Notes: generated by a model from the sequence alone, not told the origin. Positions 47,761 to 60,483 are shown, counted from the first letter of the stretch. The stretch: DNA of 64,000 bases from Owenia fusiformis (GCA_903813345.2 CAIIXF020000001.1:31346732-31410731), one strand, 5' to 3'. Program-made: numbers and translations.

Positions 47761-49016
47761 CACGGTGCCCATGTCAAGCTGCGCGCCTACTTAGGCGCGC
47801 AGTTTGTTTCGATCACAAACTGCGTGCCTAACAACATTGCATCGTTTAAGTTGGAGTCTGAATTTTGAATCGTAATTTAAAGACATTTATCCTGCATTGT
47901 TTTCTTGTTCAATGCGTTCATTCTGTGGCGAATATACGAATCTTGCAAATAATAGCAAAAAGTATGTGCAAATGAATCTAAGTTTTAAAACATAAGCAGA
48001 TTAATGGCATTTTCGTCACTGATTTAACGGGAGTTTATACGTAAATCGATCTAGCACTTTAAACATAAATGACAAATACTTTAGACTCGTTTTATATTTA
48101 ATTCCTTACGCATTTATCATGTATAATTCAAAATATTTCGAGATAAAACAGATAATCAGGAGATTAAAAAGAAATAAAGCACAAACCGCGCGCCCATTTT
48201 AGCCAGAAATTACAAACTGTGCGCATACACTATAAAAATTACATACTATCATTGGAATTTCTGCAGAGGCACGTGTAGGTGTTTTTCATATAGCTTTGGA
48301 ATTTTTGCTTTATCGTCAGATTTTATGAGATTTTCATATTGAAAGTCAAAATGTATAATAGAAGTGACAATTAAGTTTGGAACGAAAAAACTTTTATTTT
48401 CAGATCACCATCTTGGTGGATGGACTCTCATAATGTTTCAATTATGGGGTTCTACTATTAGACACATATGTGCCTTACATATGGCGCTTACGTTTTCTAA
48501 TTATTCAAAAAAAGATTGGATAGGCGAGCAATTTTGAAATATAAGGCACGCAGTTTGGAAAATACATGTGAATATAGGCGCGCAGTTTGACAAGAAAAAT
48601 GTTTAAATCACGTTTATGGCGTATTATCGTTTTGAAAAACTATCCTGCTTTAATCAGATGGAGTGATCCTATATATTCTAGCATACACAGACACAATGGC
48701 TGAATAAACGGCAAATGACGATAAAAAGACATAGATATAACATTACACTGTAAATTTTGAACACAGAAGTTACTTAAGACCCTTATATTGAGATAACTAG
48801 GTTTACATCGGGCACAACATTGAGTACTATGAGTAAAATAAGTTCATCTTCACAGAATGGTACTATCTTAAGAACGAGACTAACCTTGTACTTTTCGTAT
48901 TTTGGCTCTTTTTGGGAGTCGTGTCCTCCCCGTCTTCAATTTTGAAATATGCGCGCAGTTTGTCAGAGTTTCAAACTGCGTGCCTATTAGGCACGCTGCT
49001 TGACATGGGCATCGTG
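47761..49016. mobile_element. Transib-like non-autonomous element, 5-bp target duplication ATAAC
   Basis: Termini CACGGTGCCCATGTCAAGC (left) and CACGATGCCCATGTCAAGC (right, inverted) are flanked by ATAAC at 47756-47760 and 49017-49021. Transib elements are known for 5-bp duplications and ends beginning CAC, related to the RAG heptamer. Next to each tip is a hairpin (gcgcgccta/ttaggcgcgc left; gcgtgccta/taggcacgc right). The word GGCRCGCAGTTTG, allowing small changes, recurs about nine times: rightward-reading copies at 47794, 48545, 48577 and 48951, inverted ones at 47816, 48182, 48213 and 48972. No transposase. An unrelated superfamily with 5-bp targets cannot be excluded. Confidence 0.7.
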
Positions 49017-49688
49017 ATAACAGTCTGCACAATTCACTGTTGAGTTTTTGAAAAGACCCAATTTGAAGCCAGTCACCCACCTTCATAACACGCCTGCCCG
49101 CAAGTCAGCATTAAAGACCACTGCAGCTATAGCGAAGCTAGGTCTTGAGGTCTAAAACCATGCATCATACTCTTCTGATCATGCAATATCTAATTTTTAC
49201 TTTTATATAGGGAATGGAATGCTAATCAGCGTGGTAAGATCTTTAAAGATGAGAATGACCTTCTCTAAGTTGTCCTATCGACCCTGCGTGACATCAAATG
49301 GGTTCACTCCCCATGTGTTTGAGTCATGGATACTGAGTGCTACTCTTGGACTGACCAAAGAGGACCCTACTTTTCAAAGTAGAGGATTAACATAGGAATA
49401 TCAAATAATGTATTTAGCAAATGTAATTCCCACCAGTTGTTGGATTCTAACTTTGCTATGGGATGTACAAAATGCTTAAAGTCTCTGTAACTTTCTGCGT
49501 GAAATGTTGCCCCGGGTATTGTGATGTGATGTTACCATAGCAACCATAACTCTACCCCAGTTTCATAATTTTTGTCGAAACTTTTCAGTCTTAGTTACAA
49601 TACATGGAAATACATTATGTAAAATTTTGAAGACGATTGGTGCATATTCGACAAAATGCCAGCACCAGTCCTGTTACTTTTGGAACAC

Positions 49689-49955
49689 CCTGTATATCTA
49701 TGAGATTCACGTAAGCTCCTATATGTGTCTATGAGATCCATAGTTGTCAGCTTCCAATGGTCACTAAATATATCTATGAGATCAATGTCTGCTCCTGTAT
49801 GTGTCTATTGGATCCATAGTTGTCAGCTTCCAATAATCACTGAATATATCTATGAAATCAATATCAGCTCCTGTATGTGTCTATGAGATTCATAGTTGTC
49901 AGCTTTCAATTATCACTGAATATATCTATGAGATAAATATCAGCTCCTATTTTTA
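49689..49955 (+). repeat. Satellite of about 75-90-bp units, right block
   Basis: About three units of the same satellite as 45938-46608 (gtcagcttccaatggtcac, tctatgagatccatagt), here with the variant word agctcct in place of agctcat. Confidence 0.9.
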
Positions 49956-50378
49956 GTTACAGCTGGTTTTCTATGATACATATTTTAAACATGCTCGTTT
50001 CGTAAGATATTTGAAGCTAAGACATGTATGACATACATCATTTTCTTCAGAAAGCATAATACTTCATGAGTATAATGATTTCCGTTGCCACCAACGTGAA
50101 ATTGCAAATCTCCAGTTTTAAACACAGATCTGAAACTGATCGGGTTTCTGAAGTCGACTAAGTAGCGCTTGTTTTGTATGCGCAATTTATACATTACTGT
50201 ATTAATTCATTGGCTTTGCGTTCACTTGTCCGTGTCATAATAATTTGATCGGTAAAATCACAGGCTAGTATCGAAATATTTGTCCGCTGTGACGGAGCAT
50301 GCTATTTTTCATAACAACACTAAGAATACTTCACGATTTATTTTTTAACTCATATCTTTCGTTATACCATACACAATT

Positions 50379-51336
50379 CATGCCCGTAGCCAGCTTTTTG
50401 TAAGTGGGGGCTCGACCCCCCCCCATCTTTAACACCCCCCCCCCCCAGCGAGCAAGCAAGATAATAGGGGGGGGGGCGGTCTGGGTTTTTCCCCCAGAAA
50501 ATTTCGAAAATTGAACATTATTTGGTGCATTCTGACCCGAGCAAGGATGGGGGGTTTGTAGGTTCTCCCCATTTTGACCTATTGAAGAATAGGGGGGTAT
50601 GGGGGTTCTCCCCCAGCAAATTTTGAAAATTGAACATCTTTTGGTGCATTCTGACAAGTTTCAGAGCGAGAATAGGGGGGTCTGGGGGTTCTCCCCCAAG
50701 AAAATTTCGAAAATTGAGCATCATATGGTGCATTCTTACCAATTTCAGAGCAAGAATAAGGGTCTGTAGGTTCTCCCCATTTTGACCAATTGAAGAATAG
50801 GAGGGTATGGGGGTTCTCCCCAAGAAACTCCCCCAGAGAATTTCAAAAACTGAACATTTTTGGTGCATTCTGAACAATTTCAAAGCGAGAATAGGTGCCA
50901 ATAGGGGGATCCGGGGGGTTCTCCAATAGCAAATTTCGAAAATTGAACATCATTTGGTGCATTCTGCCTAATTTCAGAGCGAGAATATTAGGTTCTCACC
51001 CATCTAGATCCGCTAGTGCCCCCCCCCCCTCAGAACCTCCACCCACTCCACCCACAAATAAATTTAATTTTAATTTCCTATGCTAAACCAACCCCTTCGT
51101 ATTGTAAAGGGCACTTGCGGGATCTGGAAGCTAGGACCAACATTTCAAGTCAGAAAAAGGCGCTGAAAAAAAACAATGCCCAGTAATTCCAGTTTTTATC
51201 TAAATTGCTCAGTTTATGTGGGGGAGAGCAGGATTTATTTCAATAAAGCAAAAAAGGTAGGTCCACATTTTTTTAGGAGATGTCAGGGGGGGGGGGCTCG
51301 AAGCCCCCCGAGCCCCCCCCCCTGGCTACGGGCCTG
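50379..51336. mobile_element. TIR element with G-rich ends and internal tandem units, target CAATT
   Basis: Left end CATGCCCGTAGCCAGC and right end inverted CAGGCCCGTAGCCAGG are flanked by CAATT (50374-50378, 51337-51341). Inside are C/G homopolymer runs and about five tandem units of 110-130 bp (aaaatttcgaaaattgaaca, tttggtgcattctga, gggggttctccccc). Open frames on both strands here are repeats, not genes. The 5-bp duplication and CAG-type end recall the element at 20482-20995. Confidence 0.8.
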
Positions 51337-51474
51337 CAATTACTTACTCCATGCAATGGATATATCATTTGCGGGTAACTTTCACTTCTGTTTGAAGTCC
51401 AATTACGCTGGGAAGAAAAGCTATTGATTATGGCGCCGGAGTATCATACTTCAAAATGTTCCATTTCTTGTTTA

Positions 51475-51799
51475 ACTTTCTAATGGCACGATATAGTGAC
51501 ACGATAATATTTACACATGGTTTCAGCATAACTATGAAGGTATAAATGAGATGTTGATGTATTTGGTCTTTTTAATTCTTTTATAAAAAATAATGTTTAA
51601 TTTTTTTGTCCGCTGTGACGGAGCAGTTGCAAATGTGATCTGTGAAAATGCTCCGTCACGGCGGACAAAAAATATTAATATTATTCTTTATAAAAAAATT
51701 TAAAAGACCCAATGCATTAATATATCATTAATACATTCAGAGTTATGCTGCAAACATATGTTAATATTATCGTGTCACTATATCATGTCATTAAAAAGT
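51475..51799. mobile_element. Fully palindromic MITE (325 bp), TA target
   Basis: Left arm ACTTTCTAATGGCACGATAT and right arm inverted ACTTTTTAATGACATGATAT are flanked by TA (51473-51474, 51800-51801). The two arms pair over about 150 bp each, down to a loop of about 25 bp bracketed by tgacggagca/tgctccgtca. The loop-side word tttgtccgctgtgacggagc also occurs alone at about 50279-50300. Confidence 0.9.
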
Positions 51800-52009
51800 T
51801 AGTCTTATAGTCTTATCAGCTGGTCTTAGATTTCAAATTTGCATATTAATGAGACAAAGGTAGCTAATTTACTTGTCAATATTAATGTGACTTATGGGAC
51901 TGGGATTTTTTGGACATACGTTTCATAAAATCTGAGACTAACACATATACATAGAAAATTCGTAAATCTCAACATTTTGTTTTATATTATTAATATAAAT
52001 ATATATATA

Positions 52010-52015
52010 TTTATT
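52010..52015 (-). terminator. Possible poly(A) signal of the TMEM74-like gene
   Basis: AATAAA on the minus strand, about 50 bases after the stop codon. It is one of several AT-rich matches, so the position is tentative. Confidence 0.35.
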
Positions 52016-52063
52016 ATGGGCCATTTTTGTCGATACCAATATTTTGTAGTTACAATAATGTGG

Positions 52064-52528
52064 TTATTCTGCCGACATGTTTGGCATGAGATGTCTCTCC
52101 ATATCTCGACTGCCATAGTCAGGGATCCCTATACCACGATCACCCCGTCCAGTAGTTCCACTTGGTTTTGAGCCGGACCAGTTGCAAATATACCCTGCTC
52201 TGTACATGCCGATGGCAAACAACACAGACACGATCACACCACCAGTGCAAACGATGGCCATCCCAACTAATATCAGAATATCCAAGTGTTTTGCCAGAGT
52301 GATATAGTACTGCTCGATGGATTCCATTTTTCTAGCCTCTTCATATGGATCAAATGTGTAGTCCCTTGGTATAAAATAACCTAACCCCATGAGGATCATT
52401 CCAGATATAAGTAGGACAAATGCCATTGCGCTAGCTGCTTCCTGGGAACCCCTCCTTGGATCAAAATTTTGCAAGAGCCACGTGTCTTCATCATCAGCAT
52501 CCGAATTAGATTCAATCAAGGACATCAT
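52064..52528 (-). CDS. TMEM74: TMEM74/TMEM74B-family two-pass membrane protein
   Basis: A single open frame of 154 codons. An acidic N-terminus (residues 5-15, ESNSDADDED) is followed by a first membrane segment (about 34-53), then YFIPRD (51-56), the extracellular/luminal-side helix EEARKMESIEQYYITLAKHL, a second membrane segment (about 84-107) with GMAIVCTGG, and a polar Gly/Arg-rich tail. The IPR, REME-like/LExYY and HLD signature is that of the TMEM74 family, whose vertebrate members sit in lysosomal and autophagosomal membranes and promote autophagy. The usual vertebrate protein is longer at the N-terminus, so this start could be an internal methionine or the family may be shorter here. 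Vertebrate TMEM74 coding regions are also largely uninterrupted. Whether it is TMEM74 or TMEM74B is not decidable. Confidence 0.8.
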   Translation of the reverse strand: MMSLIESNSDADDEDTWLLQNFDPRRGSQEAASAMAFVLLISGMILMGLGYFIPRDYTFDPYEEARKMESIEQYYITLAKHLDILILVGMAIVCTGGVIVSVLFAIGMYRAGYICNWSGSKPSGTTGRGDRGIGIPDYGSRDMERHLMPNMSAE

Positions 52529-53040
52529 TGTTAATGTTCAAAGTCAATATCTTCATTTTATCATTTCCTATTGCAACATATTCTTTAATACCATGCATTC
52601 ATGATAACGGCATTCTTATATCGTTACATCAAAACGATGCACACTTCCATTGCAATGTGCAATTTTGATCAATTTTCAGTTTTGTTGTATTAACATGCTC
52701 ACGATAACATTTTACACAGAATCCAGACTTTTCTAAACATCTGTTTCCACTATTGATCTTTGAATGGATTTTTATGTTGCATTCTGTAAATTGCAATTTC
52801 TATTATCAGAGTTACATTAATTGATATCAGAAACGATTATTTCATTTTAACCCTTGTTAAGAGTGCGATCTAAAAAGGTGCAAAGTATATTTTCTATTTT
52901 AAGATATGTATATCCGAATCGCTTTAATTTATGTAAACTAATGTTTTGACTCATGTGACATCACAGCCAGGTTTACTTTATTTTGACTTTTAAGGTGATA
53001 CAAGACTTAAATGATACCAAATGTCGCACATCGCTTTATA

Positions 53041-53960
53041 ATGTGATACATGTACAAGGTCCCGGTGGTGGAAAAGGTCACATGTGATTAAAAGGTGGTA
53101 AGTGTGACACATCTCTTGGCAACCTTATGCAAGGACCTAATTGTAGTAAAGATTGCACATCCTTATGTAGTGGTGGTGAATCTGACTCATCTCTCATACA
53201 AGGTGAAAGTGTTGGTAAAGGTCACTTCGCTAGGTACGGTCGGGCTAGGTAACACCATACAAGGCCCCAATGGGGTAATTGCCACACATCTCTAGGTAAC
53301 GTAACACGAAAACACAAAGCCCCATTGGTGGAAGTGGTCTCACATTTCTTTATAGCGTGGTACAAAGACTAGGTAACGTGATCTACAAAGATACAATGAC
53401 TCACTAGTAGCAAAAGTCACACAATTCTAGGTTACGTGATCTACAAAGGCCCACTAATGGTTAATGTCACACATTTCTAGGTAACGTGATACAAAGTCAC
53501 ATTGGTGCAAAAGTCACATATTTCAAGTTATAGGTTACGTGATCTACAAAAGCCCACTAATGGTTAATGTCACACATTTCTAGGTAACGTGATACAAAGT
53601 CACATTGGTGCAAAAGTCACACATTTCAAGTTCTAGGTTACGTGATCTACAAAAGCCCACCTATAATGGTTAATGTCACACATTTCTAGGTAACGTGATA
53701 CAAAGTCACATTGGTGCAAAAGTCACATATTTCAAGTTATAGGTTACGTGATCTACAAAAGCCCACTAATGGTTAATGTCACATATTTCTAGGTAACGTG
53801 ATACAAAGTCACATTGGTGCAAAAGTCACACATTTCAAGTTCTAGGTAATGTGAACTACAAAACCCCACTAATGGTTAATGTCACACATTTCTAGGTAAC
53901 GTAATACAAAACCCCACTGGTGGTAAAGGTCACTCATTTTTCGATCCAAGTATGGTGATG
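53041..53960 (+). repeat. Degenerate satellite of about 103-107-bp units
   Basis: Unit landmarks are ctaggtaacgtgatacaaag, tcacattggtgcaaaagtca and aagcccactaatggttaatg. Four units (53480, 53583, 53689, 53791) are near-identical; the outer ones grade into older half-units carrying only gtcacacat and ggtaacgt. Confidence 0.85.
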
Positions 53961-56900
53961 AAGGTCACACATTCCACAATATTGTTAAATAATGTCAAAA
54001 GGGTAGACTAGTGGTAAAGGTCATACATCTCAAGGTAACTAAATGAAAAAATGATTTAAAAGTCCCATTGTTCTGCAAAGGAAGAGTGAACGGTAATCTG
54101 ACTTGTTCTACATTAGCGCAACCTGCCAAGTAAAACATATAAACTGGTACCACATGTTTACTTAGCATATGATATGATCCAGATAAACAAATGACTGAGC
54201 AAGAGCTAGAAGGTTTGAAAATGCATATTTTTTCGTATAAGCAAATTAAAATTTAAATATTGAAGAAGTAGATAAAACATAAATTATCAGAGTTAATACC
54301 TCTAAAACGCTTACGGCCAGCGCCCGATACGTAGTCCTCTGACAAGGGAGAGCAAAATGGTGTCATAAGCTGTCCAATAAACAAACATAAAATATAATTT
54401 GAAGCAGGGTTCGTTCGTCATATGTCATCACATGAGGACCGTGCCAACACATTTTCTTGAGAGCTTCACATTCTAGATCGTTTTTCTACGTGTTTTCTCT
54501 GAACTACAATTATATGAAAATGTCATCATTAGTTTCAAATATTTTTTTTATAAATATTAGCATCGTATGAGCATAATAACGCTCCAAGTGACATTCTGTT
54601 GTACCTCACCATGTAAGAGAGGATGGGGCGAGTATACAAAATTCTTATGGACGTTAGTATCTTTCCCACTATAAAAATGGCTGACATTGTCGTATGTGTA
54701 ACGTGGCAGTTTTGATATCTTGAATTCTAGGATTAGTTTTAAGAGTTTGAAATAAGTTTTCAAAATGGGCAAGGGCAACGGAGAGGGATATTATATCTGA
54801 ACACCCAAAATCGTTTCAGTTTGACCCAAAACATTAAAGTGTGCGACCACCGACCTGACATGACCCTACAACCGAACTTATTAATTCCACTCAGGAATGC
54901 AATTCCTAATAGTGAACCTGAGGGTTCAAAACAGCATAGACATGATAAAAATGACATAGATATTAAAAATCAATATTTATCTAACGAAGAATAAAAATTA
55001 CAGTATTAGGTCATTTGAATTACTAAATGTAAATTGAGTGATATTTCTAAATACCATACTCGGTTATAAGTTAAATAATGTAGAAATAGTCATAGGGTGA
55101 GAACTATTAATCATGTTCCATACTGCAGCATTGGAGTGATATATATTTTTTGGATACGCCGGTCAATTTTGTATGCTCAAAGTTGGTAAGTGTACGAATG
55201 CACAAGTGAGGGAGTTCAAGCTGCATAGCGTCTAAAACTTGGATTGTGTTGCCGGTCGGTTGTTACGTCGCGTAAGAGAATAGTGGATGAGAAAAATAAG
55301 GGTGGAGTTATAGAGAATCAAGTGTCCGATTGACGGCGAGGAACACATAGGAATAGAAGGATATCATTCAATGTGACATCAACCTTAACGTGAGTGAAAT
55401 TTTAGATTTAATCAGTTTATAAGTGTTATTTTCTTTTTGTAATATATACGCATCACTGTACACATGACTCGTGACTGAGATACTCGTGAAATTATGCACA
55501 ATGCTCAGTTTATAAACGTTAACGAAAAATAATTTGCATGTCAGATAAAAAGTATATTATTTCGCAAGATTGGTATTACTTTTTTGAAAAAGATTTCAAA
55601 TCATCAAACTATGCCACTAAGTCTATCCATGGATACTCAATGGATGAAGCTAATCAATTTTACATTTTGATTTATTTTTAACAGTTTCAACGTCTATTGT
55701 AAGTCATACCCAATTATTTGTTTGTTAATTTGATGTCTCTGGTTTGATTACACTGAAGACATCATAGCTTTTAACTATTTATCCAGTTATCTCCCGAAGG
55801 AGAAAGGTCTGTTATCTGATATAAAATGATTGCTTTATTCATATCTGTTGCTCATTGGTCGCTTTTTATAAGGCATATGGTCCTCCAAAATCGAGGTTAT
55901 TTCAAGTAATAATAGACAATGTGGGTCAGAATGACTCCAAACGATTGAACTAAACATATGATGGATGAACAATCACATAAATAGATGTTGCCCATAATTC
56001 TGACTAATGTCATATCTTAATGACTTTTGTACTTTGTAGCTGAAAATAACGTTACTCCTCTAAATCCTTCATCAGATTGCTTTCCGAAGTTGTTTAAGCG
56101 ATCACATGAAACAAAACAGTTCTTTTATTTCAGAGTAGAGACAAGGTGATTTCACTTACCTAGTGGTTACTCAAAGATAGTAAGAAAGATAGTCAGATAA
56201 TCAAAGAGCGGTGAATAGTCAAAACTGGGGGGGGGGGAGCTGGGGTGGGATGGGGCGCCGGGCCTAATATACCTCCATGGTCCTCCATGTCACGTAACGT
56301 TCAACTTGCGGTCTCGGTTTAAAGTGTTAAGGTATGATTTTGACAGTCAACCGAAGGGGCAGGTCAATGCTTGCATACTGTAAAATGTATAAATATAATT
56401 ATGTGCTTCATGATAGCCTTAAAAAAGGTTAATTACCCAGGAGACATAACGCATGAGGTTTTAGTATACTACTTGTTTCAACTTGGGGAGTCTTGCAAAG
56501 ATCTGGAATATGTGCAGTTAAAATGAAATATAGAGGTCTAAACATTCAGGGCGTTCATTCCGACTCACATTTTAAACAAGGACGCACAATGCATGTGTGT
56601 TCCCTGAAACCGGAATTCAATAAAGGAATGTTGATTTTAACTAAGATGGAGAAAAAATATAAGAATGTTCCCTGCACACATATATTACAAGTTAAACTGC
56701 TTTATCGCAAATTTTTACAGTTAAATATGGATCTGGTTCTTTTCTGGGATTTCCTAATAAACTGGGGGTGCTTACTAGTTTCTATACCTCTAAAGATAAA
56801 CTACGTAGCAACCTGAAATCAACTAACACGATCAACGAACCATGGTACAAAGTTACAAAATAACAAAGCTTGAAAATTGCTTGAACAAGATGAGAAGTTC

Positions 56901-59043
56901 CAAAATCACAACCAAAGTCGTTCTTAAATGGAACAATTTAGTTTACAAAGCAATTTTCTCTGTCTATAAATAATGACTCCCTGTGACCACTGATTTCAAT
57001 GGGATGTAGAGTTGAATGTATTTCAGCATAGCCTATTGTCCCTTCAATAACCCCATTCTAATTCGTTAGATCCAGTATTATGATATGATGGATGTGACAA
57101 TGTGGTTCTGATACCAGACAAAATTATCATCTTATATTGAACCAATTTCAATAATTCTCCGTATCGTTCAATGCTCTAGTATTTCCTGAGGAAGTGTTTG
57201 AGTGCAACGCCTTGTTTCACCGTCGCGAAAAATAAAAAATATAGTCCACAATAGATTGCGGACTTTTGCGGTTTATCGAGTCAGTTTGTGAAGTCTGCCA
57301 TAACCACAAACTCGTGACCTTTAGAACTTTTAATTTGTCAAAACTCGTTCAATTGTTGTTTGTCTGAGAAAATGATCTGAACCCCAATAAGTGACAGGTA
57401 CCCTACTGCAAAAATACAAGTCTTTTGTTTGGACCCATATTATGCATCAATCTCAGCATATGTGAAGTCTGGCTCTACCTACGCTACATTGTCTTTTGAT
57501 CTATCCTCAACAATAAACAATCGTTATAAATACAGAGAGAAGTTAAACAAGGAACACTTGGGTTCTCGAATGCGAGAAATCTTGCAGCTTTAGCATCTTC
57601 CTTTGTTGGACTAGTGTTAAACCGGACATTGTTCCACTGAGCAGTATTCACAAACTGCTGATGTGCAAACAGAAGCGATGGCTAATAAGAGTCAGTAGCT
57701 TGTGACAGATGACACTCATTGGCACACGATTTAAAGGAGGTCATCACAACCAACGTCCATCTTTTTATGTGCTGTTACATAGCAGCAATATTGGAATCAC
57801 TCAATCGACAGCAGGTGGGTTGTTTTAACAATCTTTGAAATAGTTTGATGAGGTTTCTCATACTTTGAGTTCAAAACGTCATCAGCCTTGGTATTAAAAA
57901 TCTTGTGATATAACTGGATTCATGGGTTTCTGTATTACAATATGACAAGCAGGAGATTATGTGATGCTATCGACTGAATTATCAAAAAGTGTAGCTTAGA
58001 TCTCTCCCTCTGTGGAGTTATATTGACATGATAGTCATCTGTTTCTGGTCCAATTTATTCCGATTAATCCATCCCTTCATCCCATCATACAATATTTATA
58101 CAGCAAACCATTTCTCCAACATAAGTAGATGAACCCTTTTTAACATCGTGAATGGTAAAAAAAATAATAAAAATTACATACCAATTCACAAAAACATTTA
58201 TTTTCAACGATTGGCTGGAAATTAGACAGTTGTTTTTGATGATGATAATGATGAAGCATTCCACGATAAGTTCAACCCATTCAGAACTGCACTTAACAGT
58301 GACGGTATGTGTTTTCAGGTGATTTAGTGAAGAATGTATAGTTATATGATATTTAATCATTCCTGAAAAAAGGGGTAGATAAGAAATTAACAACAGTTAA
58401 GATAAAACATCAAAGTCACAAAATATCCAACAATTTGAATTTTTACAGGATTTAATTATCGATGATGTATGAGGTTCATAATCGAACAGGTTAAATGTCC
58501 TCCTTCTGTGGTCTTTAGTGGGTCACCTGCTTAGTGGACATGAAGTGGTGAGAAAATATTGAATCTTACAGATTGCAATAGAAACTAATGAAGCTCAAAA
58601 TCTACTTCTTTTGCATCACCATGTTGCCGTAAATTCCTCAGAATGTCAACTGAGGCTCAGTGGATGGATATCCTTGGTTTATTTTTGGTATTTAATCAGG
58701 GCTACTATTACACTGGTCTGCTCCTACAGGAGAGCACAAGTACAATATTTCTGACAACGATGGCGATTCGAGAATTGAAAATATTCATATGTACAAGTTG
58801 CAAAGAATGTAGCAGTTATGTCGCACAGTTATAACTTTTAACAATTTTCAGCTGAGAATGCCTTATCTATTTTGGCGATCTCAAGGCCATCAAAATGTAA
58901 AAAATTAACGATGATATTTTTCAGGTTATCGTAACTTACTGTTATTCTCAGCATCATGTTATAATTTAGTCAATGTCACATATAGTTCATTTACTTATTG
59001 GACCGAATAAATGACTGGTATTCCTTCTATAATTCTTACTTTA
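53961..59043. other. Unassigned DNA
   Basis: No gene is supported. A 107-codon frame at 56493-56816 (+) has no recognisable domain. There is a G tract at about 56227-56236 in a G-rich context (gctggggtgggatggggc). A leader-exon-like donor (ccttaac/gtgagt near 55390) has no partner. Open frames elsewhere look like chance. Confidence 0.4.
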
Positions 59044-59178
59044 ACGCAGCCGTATGGCGGCCGTAGCTTCCCAAACTCGAGATAAATGTGCAGCATAAAG
59101 TATAGGAATAAGCAGAACGATGTAGATTTTCTCTAACGATTTTCTGAAGCTATACGGCCGCTGTACGGCCGCCGCCGT
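59044..59178. mobile_element. Short GC-tipped inverted repeat (MITE-like)
   Basis: gcagccgtatggcggccgta near 59046 and its inverse near 59154-59175 (ctatacggccgctgtacggc) enclose about 85 bp. The cggccg words contrast with the AT-rich surroundings. Confidence 0.65.
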
Positions 59179-60483
59179 AGAGCAAATGTCACTAACTAGA
59201 CTTTACGAAGCAATTTAACCCTGCTGTGTGTAAGGGCTATCCTATCCTGTTGAACGACTGAGGAAGGTGGTAACCACAGTGAAATTGCAGTTTGATCAGT
59301 TCTGTTATTCTTCCTCATCGAAGAATAAAACACACTGATTTGGGCTTGCCAAACTGCATGGAAATGATAAAAACGGGGGCATAGAGTAGTATATTTCAAC
59401 AACACTTCACGTGTACAAACAGGTATTTCTATAATACAAGAGGTCCTTATGTGCTCCAAATACTACATGCTGACGTTTAGCTGATTTATAGACAATTAAC
59501 CACCGATCTTTTTATTTGCCAATGATAACAATGCGAATATGATTTTTAAACATGTTAGACACCACCAGTATAAAGTATTAAGATATTCTATTGTCTACTG
59601 CTACTTTTTTGCGTCAGTGTACCGCTTTTAGTTGTTCCGGATCCAGGGGGGATAATTGGCCCCGTTTTTATGTGATGTTATCAGACCATTGTATAAACGA
59701 ATGAAAGTGGGACAATTATCCCATGAAAGTGGGACATGCCACCATGGAACATCTACACCTAGACCATCAGTTCCATATTTATTCGCTCGGGTGTAATAAT
59801 GATACATCGGCATTGGTTATTATGCCTATCATGTATCATTGTTAGTTGATTTTCATTATTTTTTGGCGCAGCTGAGCAAATTAAGATAGTCATACGAGTG
59901 GCATGCTTTGACTCCAGTTGACCCTTTGTCAGTTTCTTCATTTGTTTCCAAGATGATAAGTGTTCCCTTTCCCCTCCGTCAACGCATTTTATCGTTCAAT
60001 ACATCACCGCCGGGCATTACTAATTAGAAGCCTGTACAAATATATGTTGACATGTCGTCGTCGGAATTTTTCAAGAGATAAATATTCATTATCTCGTTAA
60101 TTGAAAACTCCTTTAGAACTGGAGTAATCGTTTGAAGATTTGTCTTTTTGTTATCTTGAAAATAAAATTATAGATTCGTGTCCACAGTCCTTCATGGATG
60201 GCTGGGTTCCCCTGATCAATGTGACTGTTAAACTGCAAGACTTGATCTAGAGTACACTAAAAACAGTCCCAACAAAACCTGTTCGCTAACCATACTAATT
60301 TATACTGTTTTTTACAATCCCCTTAATAAGTCTGGTAACCAGAAGACTCCTTCAAACCACGGGTTAAATAAATTTTATCAATGTTTGTAGAATTTGACAA
60401 AACCATCAAAATTAACATTAACAAACATAATGGAGTTTTAACACGCCATCCAATAGGAGAGACATCCGGTTGCCAAACTTGTG
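59179..60483. other. Unassigned DNA
   Basis: No supported feature before the minisatellite begins. Confidence 0.4.

Larger units (their letters stand above)
46609..49691. mobile_element. 3-kb TIR element that splits the satellite
   Basis: Near the left edge agttatggttactatagtaa and gtgacatcacaatacccggg are found inverted at about 49505-49555. The right end (ggaacaccctg/ta) looks like a mariner-type TIR with a TA target; the matching left tip is missing, so that end is truncated. The satellite phase reads through if the element is removed. It carries two later guests, a LINE fragment and a Transib-like element, and no transposase was recognised. Confidence 0.65.

Noticed and set aside
50331-50901. 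Pro/Gly-rich minus-strand open frames
   Set aside because: They follow the tandem units and homopolymer runs of the TIR element at 50379-51336 and repeat with its period.
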